A stretch of DNA of 64,000 nucleotides from a virus: positions 1 to 64,000 of the IMG/VR virus record IMGVR_UViG_3300002835_007718; one strand, given 5' to 3'. Numbering within the stretch: position 1 is the stretch's first letter; each line of letters opens with the position of its first letter. The notes beneath the pieces were generated by a model. The model was not told the DNA's origin. It saw only the letters and a program-made list of their open reading frames with translations, and did no database searches. Below, in pieces: positions 58,757-64,000 of this stretch. A program made the position numbers and the translations under genes.

Positions 58757-59413
58757 TTATATTCTTTTTTCGTGATGGTCTTTAGGTAAAGATAGTTTCC
58801 TTACATCTCGACCTTTCATTATATTTAATACTTCATCCAATGAGATTGGTTTTAATTCGTTACCATCTACACCCACATCCATTGCTTTACCTTCGGCAAC
58901 TCTAAGGTGTGGTGGTAAGTGAACGTGTCCATGTAAGTGAACTACCCTATCAGCCATCCCATCCCAACTTGCAATTGGATAGTGCATACAAACAAATGTG
59001 AATTTATCCATCATACCTTTACCAATTGTAGATGGTCTACGAACATCCAAATGTAGATAATCGTGAGTAGAACTGAATAGGTCTTGAATCCCTTCTTTGT
59101 TGTTTCGAATGTGGTGGTCATGGTTTCCAAACGTAAGGTGAATGTTTTTACAAACCAAGCGTGAACGGAATTCTTCAATCTTTTCAAATCCACCAAAAGA
59201 CCAATCACCCAAGTGAATCAATACATCATCCTCACCAACTACCTCGTTGATGTTGTTAACCAACGTTGCGTTCATATGGTCTAAGGAGTTAAACTTACGA
59301 GTTAGATTCTCAGCACCCTTCCATTGAGTTGTAGCGGAACAAATGTTCGCGTGTGAGTAATGGGTATCACTCGTAAAATATAACCTTTGACCTTTTTCTA
59401 AAACAAGTTTCAT
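58757..59413 (-). CDS. Calcineurin-like metallophosphoesterase
   Basis: Start at ATG 59413 (MKLVLEKGQRL), with GAGG just upstream. About 218 residues. FTSDTHYSHANI, VLIHLGDWSFGG, LTFGNHDHH, FVCMHYPIASW and HLHGHVHLPP are the five metal-binding motifs of the calcineurin-like fold. It could hydrolyse 2',3'-cyclic phosphate or cyclic nucleotides. Located between the kinase and RNA ligase genes, 4 nt after the kinase's neighbour start. Confidence 0.9.
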   Translation of the reverse strand: MKLVLEKGQRLYFTSDTHYSHANICSATTQWKGAENLTRKFNSLDHMNATLVNNINEVVGEDDVLIHLGDWSFGGFEKIEEFRSRLVCKNIHLTFGNHDHHIRNNKEGIQDLFSSTHDYLHLDVRRPSTIGKGMMDKFTFVCMHYPIASWDGMADRVVHLHGHVHLPPHLRVAEGKAMDVGVDGNELKPISLDEVLNIMKGRDVRKLSLPKDHHEKRI

Positions 59414-59431
59414 ATCCTCAACTTTATATAA

Positions 59432-59463
59432 CAAATATACTAATTCTATTTGAGATAGCCAAA
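59432..59463 (-). promoter_or_regulatory. Promoter, TTTG-N20-TATATTTG
   Basis: -33 TTTG (59463-59460), 20-nt spacer ending TTAG, -7 TATATTTG (59439-59432), full consensus. Leader of 18 nt to the phosphoesterase start. Confidence 0.75.
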
Positions 59464-59469
59464 TTTTAT

Positions 59470-60549
59470 TTACAATTTTTCAAATTTAGGTTTGATTAGT
59501 TTCCAAATAGTTGGTAAAATAGGCTTCCCATTATACATAGAAAATAAAACAGAGTTGTATTTGTGCGATTTAACTTCTTCCGCGTATTCTTTTTTTTGTA
59601 GATGCTTCAATTCATTAAATCTATTGATACAAACAGTTTCAATTTTATTGTAGTTTGTTTTTAGCTCGGTTTCGTATTCTTTGATTTTATCGTAGAACTC
59701 GTCTGGAACATCCTTTAACAAATCTTCCATATCATTACCATTGGAAAGTATTTCCCAAATTGATTTGGTAGATACTTCGGTCATAATTTTGTGCAACCTG
59801 ACATACTCTTCAAACTTAATTTTCATTCTAAAGTTGCCAGGAAAATATCTTAAAACAAAACCCTCTTTGTTAACTTCATTCTTTTCTTTTAATGAATTGT
59901 AAAGGTCATCTGAAAAATTAAAATGTTGTTCGGTTTTAACAATATCAGATTTGTTGATTCCGTTTGCTGAGAAAATAGAACAAGCCGTTGTCCAATGAAG
60001 TTCAGTTTCATCAGTTGGTTTCCAACCTGAAAATCCTTCGTTTAAAACCACAGATAAAAAAGTGATTTTTTCTTCACCATAGTTCACAACAATACGATTT
60101 TCAGGATAAATAATTTCTACAAGATAAGCATATTCTTTCATCCAAACTTTATCAAAGACTGAATAATTTCTTTTAAGAATTTCCATACCTTTGATTGATT
60201 GGTCTGAAGTAAATGAACCACGAGTCGCCATAATCCACTCACCTTCGTAGTTGAATAGAATACCCAATGACCCATCCATTTTTTCTTGGATGTAGACATA
60301 ATCGCCTTTGGTTGGTATCATACCTTTACCTGCGACCTCTTCATAGTTAAAGAATTTTGGGAATGGTCGAACCAATATCTTACCGGTATTATTATCGGTG
60401 ATAAGTCCTCTACACATCATCGTAATCTCATCCCACTTACTTTCGTATTGAGTAGTTTGGGAGTAGTTCCAAATAGTCAAAGGTAAGGTTGGGTGGGTTT
60501 GTTTAATCAACCAACCATCTTCGTAGTATTTGTTTAAGATTTCTAACAT
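59470..60549 (-). CDS. RNA ligase, T4 Rnl1-like
   Basis: A 359-residue protein, close to T4 RnlA in length (374). Motif I EKMDGS with adenylated K90, LVEIIYPENRIVV (motif III region), KEGFVLRYF (motif IV, 228-236) and KIKFEEYVRLHK (motif V, 243-254). The family joins 5'-phosphate and 3'-OH RNA ends and in T4 repairs tRNA cut by host anticodon nuclease. A kinase and phosphoesterase are encoded next to it. Confidence 0.9.
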   Translation of the reverse strand: MLEILNKYYEDGWLIKQTHPTLPLTIWNYSQTTQYESKWDEITMMCRGLITDNNTGKILVRPFPKFFNYEEVAGKGMIPTKGDYVYIQEKMDGSLGILFNYEGEWIMATRGSFTSDQSIKGMEILKRNYSVFDKVWMKEYAYLVEIIYPENRIVVNYGEEKITFLSVVLNEGFSGWKPTDETELHWTTACSIFSANGINKSDIVKTEQHFNFSDDLYNSLKEKNEVNKEGFVLRYFPGNFRMKIKFEEYVRLHKIMTEVSTKSIWEILSNGNDMEDLLKDVPDEFYDKIKEYETELKTNYNKIETVCINRFNELKHLQKKEYAEEVKSHKYNSVLFSMYNGKPILPTIWKLIKPKFEKL

Positions 60550-60550
60550 T

Positions 60551-61165
60551 TTAATTTAAGCTATTTGGGTAGTATAAAAGGGTTGGGTTTTTCTTTTGGA
60601 TATCAGGCAATTCACCTTCTACTGACATAAGCCGATTAAACTCCATTACATCAAAACGACTGGTGATTAAGTGGTAACCATTTTTAGTTGGGATAATCGC
60701 CTCAATCTTATTACCCTTCGGTTTACAACATTCATTAATTACTGTTTTAGTTTTAAGGAGATATAATCCACCACGTGTATCAACATCCACAATCCAACGT
60801 TTCTCATAGGTTTTCAACTGACCAACAACCGAATCAAATAAGTTCTTTTGGTTATGTTGACCATTACGAATCTTTTCAGCCAAAGTAACCATCATTTCCA
60901 ACGAAACATCTTTATGGTTTTGTTTCTGAATGTGGATATAAGCTCTTGCTTTAAACGTTTCACATAACTTCTGAATCTCATCCATTCGGTTTTCCAAATA
61001 CTGAATACTATCAACACAATAGGTTTTGATAGTTCGGACCGATTGGTGGTTATCTCGTTCACCTTCCGGCTGGTCTTTCTTTCGTTTGAAGATGTAAAGC
61101 ATATAGAAGTCACCTTCATTGTCAAAGTTTAAAAGTGGTTTGATGGGGTCTAAATTGTTAATCAT
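60551..61165 (-). CDS. Conserved phage protein, unknown
   Basis: A 204-residue protein. RWIVDVDTRG followed later by IIPTKNGYHLITSRFDVMEF recalls the D.D and GxH strands of archaeo-eukaryotic-type primases, but the match is too short to name it. No primase gene is otherwise seen in the window, so a priming role is tempting but unproven. It starts next to RNA ligase, 1 nt apart. Confidence 0.5.
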   Translation of the reverse strand: MINNLDPIKPLLNFDNEGDFYMLYIFKRKKDQPEGERDNHQSVRTIKTYCVDSIQYLENRMDEIQKLCETFKARAYIHIQKQNHKDVSLEMMVTLAEKIRNGQHNQKNLFDSVVGQLKTYEKRWIVDVDTRGGLYLLKTKTVINECCKPKGNKIEAIIPTKNGYHLITSRFDVMEFNRLMSVEGELPDIQKKNPTLLYYPNSLN

Positions 61166-61170
61166 AACTT

Positions 61171-61338
61171 TTATTTATAATACATTTTAATAGTTTCCTC
61201 AATTTCTTCAGGTGTTAAACTATCACCTATTTCTTCAAGCATTTCTATGGTTGATGTACTAGTTTCTCCATAAGTGTCGATTTCACGATTAGCTCTTTCT
61301 TGCAACTCAATAAATCTTTTAACTTTTTGAATATTCAT
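61171..61338 (-). CDS. Small acidic protein, 55 residues
   Basis: A complete 56-codon frame from ATG 61338 to TAA 61171 filling the gap between genes. It is acidic and helical (MNIQKVKRFIELQERANREI start, LTPEEIEETIKMYYK end), with no known motif. It fits the tight gene packing of this region, 5 nt from the next gene, which supports its being real. Confidence 0.6.
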   Translation of the reverse strand: MNIQKVKRFIELQERANREIDTYGETSTSTIEMLEEIGDSLTPEEIEETIKMYYK

Positions 61339-61362
61339 AACTTTTATTTTTATAGTTTATAA

Positions 61363-61752
61363 TTAGATACCTTGCTCTCTGCGCAAATCATATTCTTCTT
61401 TCTCAAACTCCGAATATTCAACCACCTTTAAATAAGGGTCAAACTTTGTTTCGTAATAACCATTCAGATTAGCCATACGAATCATTGAATCAATGAATGA
61501 TTTACGAACAAACGTCATATCAGATGAACCAAACCCTTGGTCTTCCGGCCAGTCTTGGTAATCTTCAGCCACATCGTTAAGGGCTTCGTAAACTGCATCA
61601 GCGTAAGTAATCACGCGTTTTGTGTATTTTCCTTCCACCGGAAATGTGTTTCGGATTACATCAAATCCTTCGATTAACGAAGAAGAGGCAAGAACTGAAT
61701 TAAGGTTAAATGGTAAGCTCATAGTATAAAGGGGTTTAAGTGTCTCAATCAT
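61363..61752 (-). CDS. Small protein, unknown
   Basis: A 129-residue acidic protein with aromatic residues (DYQDWPEDQGFGSSDMTFVRKSF). Start at ATG 61752, 7 nt after the -7 box of its promoter; the next Met at codon 11 is also possible. No family is recognised. Confidence 0.6.
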   Translation of the reverse strand: MIETLKPLYTMSLPFNLNSVLASSSLIEGFDVIRNTFPVEGKYTKRVITYADAVYEALNDVAEDYQDWPEDQGFGSSDMTFVRKSFIDSMIRMANLNGYYETKFDPYLKVVEYSEFEKEEYDLRREQGI

Positions 61753-61759
61753 TACTATA

Positions 61760-61791
61760 CAAATATAACAAAAAAGTTTGGATTGCCCAAA
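61760..61791 (-). promoter_or_regulatory. Promoter, TTTG-N20-TATATTTG, overlapping a terminator
   Basis: -33 TTTG (61791-61788), 20-nt spacer, -7 TATATTTG (61767-61760). The -33 box is in the right arm of the terminator hairpin at 61770-61795. TTAACATTGAAA lies just upstream. Confidence 0.75.
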
Positions 61792-61795
61792 CTTT
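61770..61795 (-). terminator. Intrinsic terminator
   Basis: On the minus strand AAAGTTTGG, five-base loop GCAAT, CCAAACTTT, then a T run of at least six: a 9-bp hairpin with T-tract. It follows the stop of the gene at 61822 by 27 nt. Good match to a Rho-independent terminator. Confidence 0.75.
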
Positions 61796-61821
61796 CAATG
61801 TTAAATTTATGTTAAATAATA

Positions 61822-62394
61822 TTATTGTGACACTCTTGCATACTCAATGTAATCCGTAACATAGTTACGAATACCCTCCATATTTGCTTCTGCAAGAAGA
61901 ACTAATCGCCGATTTGTATCAAATATACCGGTATCCATGCCAGAGTCATTTAATTTACCAGTTAGCTTCCATGGTAGTGTTAATTTTAAGTAAAAAATTT
62001 CATTTGCTTTTTCAAATGAATCCGAGTCCACCTCTGTAATGATTGATTGAAAATGTCTTTTTAAAAAAAACCTATTGTAAAACCCGTTTGTGTAATCATT
62101 TTCAGTTGGTATTGGTTTACCATAATTTATAAAATTAATTTTTACTACTTCCGATTGTTTAATCAAATCGTATTCAAATTTTTTATTTACAACATCCAAA
62201 TTAAGGTCTAAATATGGAATAAGTTTTTTAGACAATCCTAAAATGTATGATGAAAGTGTAAACACCTCATTTGTGATGTATCTATGGTAGTCACCAATAT
62301 ATTCGGTGCCATCTTCCAACATCCACTCTTTACCTTCGGTATAAAGCCCTCGTTGAATTTCGCCTTCAGGATAATATATTTTTTTTCTAGCCAT
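61822..62394 (-). CDS. Probable virion or assembly protein, unknown
   Basis: A 190-residue protein with a tyrosine-rich N-terminus (GEIQRGLYTEGKEWMLEDGTEYIGDYHRY) that resembles small structural proteins of T4-like marine phages. No enzyme motif or signal peptide. The start overlaps the downstream-coded gene at 62394 by 1 nt (ATGA-type), so it is translated together with the large structural-like gene, and it is followed by a terminator. Confidence 0.5.
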   Translation of the reverse strand: MARKKIYYPEGEIQRGLYTEGKEWMLEDGTEYIGDYHRYITNEVFTLSSYILGLSKKLIPYLDLNLDVVNKKFEYDLIKQSEVVKINFINYGKPIPTENDYTNGFYNRFFLKRHFQSIITEVDSDSFEKANEIFYLKLTLPWKLTGKLNDSGMDTGIFDTNRRLVLLAEANMEGIRNYVTDYIEYARVSQ

Positions 62395-64000
62395 TATGTC
62401 GTTACCATCATATATCCAACAACAGTAGTTTCGAATATTGCGCCATCTACTTTATGTTCAATTTCACCCACTACAAAAGTTATGTTACCAGTTCCAACGG
62501 AGGCCGGTATTGGGTCAACTGAAAATGATTGTCCAAATTTTGGATTAAATCCATCTACAGTTACACTTAAATCAATATTATATCTAATAGATATTTTTTT
62601 ACCAGGTAATTTTGAATTTATATATTCGCGAAGTATTTTTTTAAAATCAGTAGAAGTTGAGGTATCATATTTATTACCCATTTCTATAATTTTTTGTTTT
62701 AATTTTTCTTCAGATTCACTACTATCTATCGGAACTTTTGGAGAACACCCCCCAAATACATTAGATGCCATATTGTTTGGATATTTGCCACTTCCACCTG
62801 AAAATGCAATAGCTGCCATATCAGGATCCATATTAGATGACATATTAACTGATTTTACAGGACTATTAGGGCTTCTTAATGAAAGTATTGAGTTTCCGCT
62901 ATATGCTATGTCGTATTTTTTATTTACAATTTGAAATATATTTTTATTGTCAGGATCCGTTGTTATAACTAACTCAACAACTCCACCACTTAAATTTGAA
63001 ATTTCTCCAAATAATTTTGATAGATAGGTGTTTACTGAATATTCACCTTTTTTATCTTTATTAGATTGTTTATTTAATAAATCATCTTCTATTTTTTTTA
63101 AAAATTGTGTAGATATCCATAAATCGTTAGCGTCACCCATGTTACCTGCTAAGTCTGAAAAATTATTTTTATTTTCTCCGGCAGCGACATAAGCTCCGCC
63201 AGACGATGGAAAACATACCATAAGTGGGTCTGCTGACTTTAAAAATGGGAAGCTATGATATTTACCAGATAAAAATTGATATTGTTTTCCATTAGCAGAT
63301 TTTGCTATTGCCGTATTGATTTCTGAAATTACTCTACGTAGTTTAACCACAGTTGCGTAATTTGAAGTATCACTAAAAAATCCGGATTCTACAAACGCAT
63401 TAATAATTCCAAAATCACCCTTTGCTTTAGCTGAACCATCTTTTGATGGAATTCCTGCGCCAACTAATTCACCATCTTCGTTACGACTAACCCCTAATTC
63501 AGATTGGGCTTTAATATCTAATGCAGCAAACAAACTATATCCATTTTTTTCACCAACAGAATCTTTTACAGAACTACCACCATCTCCCGTTGGTAAAGTA
63601 ATACCCCCAGCCGTTCCAGCAGCACTACCTATTGCTTTTCCTGTGCAACTCCAAGACCCATCCTCCACATTGTAATTCCAACTAAAATCAAATATTGCAG
63701 CTTCAGATATACTAACAGAGTTTCCTGTATTATATCCAAAATTTACATTTATTAACGCGCCAGGTATCATAAACGAAGTTGCGCAAGCATCAAGTGTTGC
63801 TTTATCATAAACATTGTATTGAAATTCAATTTCCCACAATGCAGCTTCTGACAAATCACCACCACCATGGTTTTTAGTAGTAATGGATGTTAAATATGGG
63901 CCTGGAGCATACCTGCCACCACGTTTTACATCAGGCGGAGCTCCATTAAAAAAACTTAATGTTTGACTACCAGCGCACGTAAATTGGTTATTGCCTACAG
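62394..64000 (-). CDS. Large probable virion protein (5' end beyond window)
   Basis: The frame is open from the stop at 62394 to the window end, at least 535 residues; apparent starts inside (TTG 63854) are not needed. SEAALWEIEFQYNVYDKATLDACATSF and SFMIPGALINVNFGYNTGN are followed by SVKDSVGEKNGYSLFAALD and a long middle, ending SVGTGNITFVVGEIEHKVDGAIFETTVVGYMMV. The repeated beta pattern suggests a baseplate, hub or tail structure protein. No enzyme motif. Confidence 0.55.
   Translation of the reverse strand, partial: VGNNQFTCAGSQTLSFFNGAPPDVKRGGRYAPGPYLTSITTKNHGGGDLSEAALWEIEFQYNVYDKATLDACATSFMIPGALINVNFGYNTGNSVSISEAAIFDFSWNYNVEDGSWSCTGKAIGSAAGTAGGITLPTGDGGSSVKDSVGEKNGYSLFAALDIKAQSELGVSRNEDGELVGAGIPSKDGSAKAKGDFGIINAFVESGFFSDTSNYATVVKLRRVISEINTAIAKSANGKQYQFLSGKYHSFPFLKSADPLMVCFPSSGGAYVAAGENKNNFSDLAGNMGDANDLWISTQFLKKIEDDLLNKQSNKDKKGEYSVNTYLSKLFGEISNLSGGVVELVITTDPDNKNIFQIVNKKYDIAYSGNSILSLRSPNSPVKSVNMSSNMDPDMAAIAFSGGSGKYPNNMASNVFGGCSPKVPIDSSESEEKLKQKIIEMGNKYDTSTSTDFKKILREYINSKLPGKKISIRYNIDLSVTVDGFNPKFGQSFSVDPIPASVGTGNITFVVGEIEHKVDGAIFETTVVGYMMVTT

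Noticed and set aside
62284-62934. 216-residue open frame on the plus strand
   Set aside because: Opposite the structural-like gene; hydrophobic residues are frequent and no SD, promoter or motif is present.
1-64000. tRNA genes
   Set aside because: I looked for cloverleaf-type T-loop sequences in the short intergenic gaps and found none; the gaps are too short.
1-64000. CRISPR array, integrase or insertion sequence
   Set aside because: No spaced direct repeats, recombinase motifs or transposase genes were seen; the only tandem repeats are the Gly/Ser-coding ones.

Overview
The window looks like part of the genome of a large, strictly lytic, T4-like tailed phage (myovirus type) that infects a member of the Bacteroidota. 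Three things support this. (1) A T4-type replication core is present: family B DNA polymerase, gp45-like clamp, gp44/gp62-like clamp loader, gp41-like helicase, gp32-like ssDNA-binding protein, UvsX/RecA, RNase H-type exonuclease, class I ribonucleotide reductase and an Rnl1-type RNA ligase. (2) Intergenic sites match the Bacteroidota promoter form TTTG-N19/20-TAnnTTTG. (3) One encoded protein ends in a type IX secretion (T9SS) sorting domain, a signal confined to Bacteroidota. The DNA is AT-rich and every supported gene lies on the minus strand, so transcription runs from high to low coordinates. Genes overlap by 1-17 nt or are separated by a few bases. I saw no tRNA, CRISPR array, integrase or insertion sequence, and no gene-free stretch longer than 300 bases.

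Layout from low to high coordinate. 1-5924: HAD phosphatase (cut by the window edge), a LamG-fold protein, two zincin-like proteins, a small membrane protein, an Ntn-hydrolase-like protein and conserved proteins of unknown role. 5936-11986: an overlapping gene run for exported or envelope proteins: a signal-peptide protein, a PA14 protein, a Gly/Ser-rich protein with a probable beta-barrel, a CsgG-like lipoprotein, a one-TM protein, and a cohesin/dockerin-like protein with a T9SS sorting domain. 12021-14166: a long inverted repeat, a holin-like membrane protein, an endolysin candidate and small genes, one of them frameshifted. 14163-30416: a roughly 16 kb sugar island with about ten glycosyltransferases, sugar dehydrogenases and epimerases, methyltransferases, a PIG-L deacetylase, and NeuB- and NeuA-like genes for a nonulosonic (sialic-type) acid. 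30464-45422: replication and DNA-metabolism genes interleaved with three Mom-like proteins, two DruA/DUF4338-like proteins, a GT-B glycosyltransferase, a DUF1599 protein and a MazG-type pyrophosphohydrolase. 45507-50506: UDP-galactopyranose mutase, a glycosyltransferase, NrdA and NrdB. 50574-58320: helicase, RNase H, UvsX, gp32 and a second, family A-like DNA polymerase. 58333-60549: a possible RNA-repair set (P-loop kinase, metallophosphoesterase, RNA ligase). 60551-64000: small genes, then two probable virion genes, the last cut by the window edge.

Three groups of genes seem the most unusual. First, the export cassette joins a CsgG-type outer-membrane pore to a T9SS cargo protein. Second, multiple Mom-like and DruA-like genes sit inside the replication region, suggesting DNA hypermodification or another anti-defence role. 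Third, a conserved promoter family shares spacer sequence as well as the -33 and -7 boxes, and several copies are embedded in coding sequence. All family calls were made by reading motifs in translated sequence; no database search was run.
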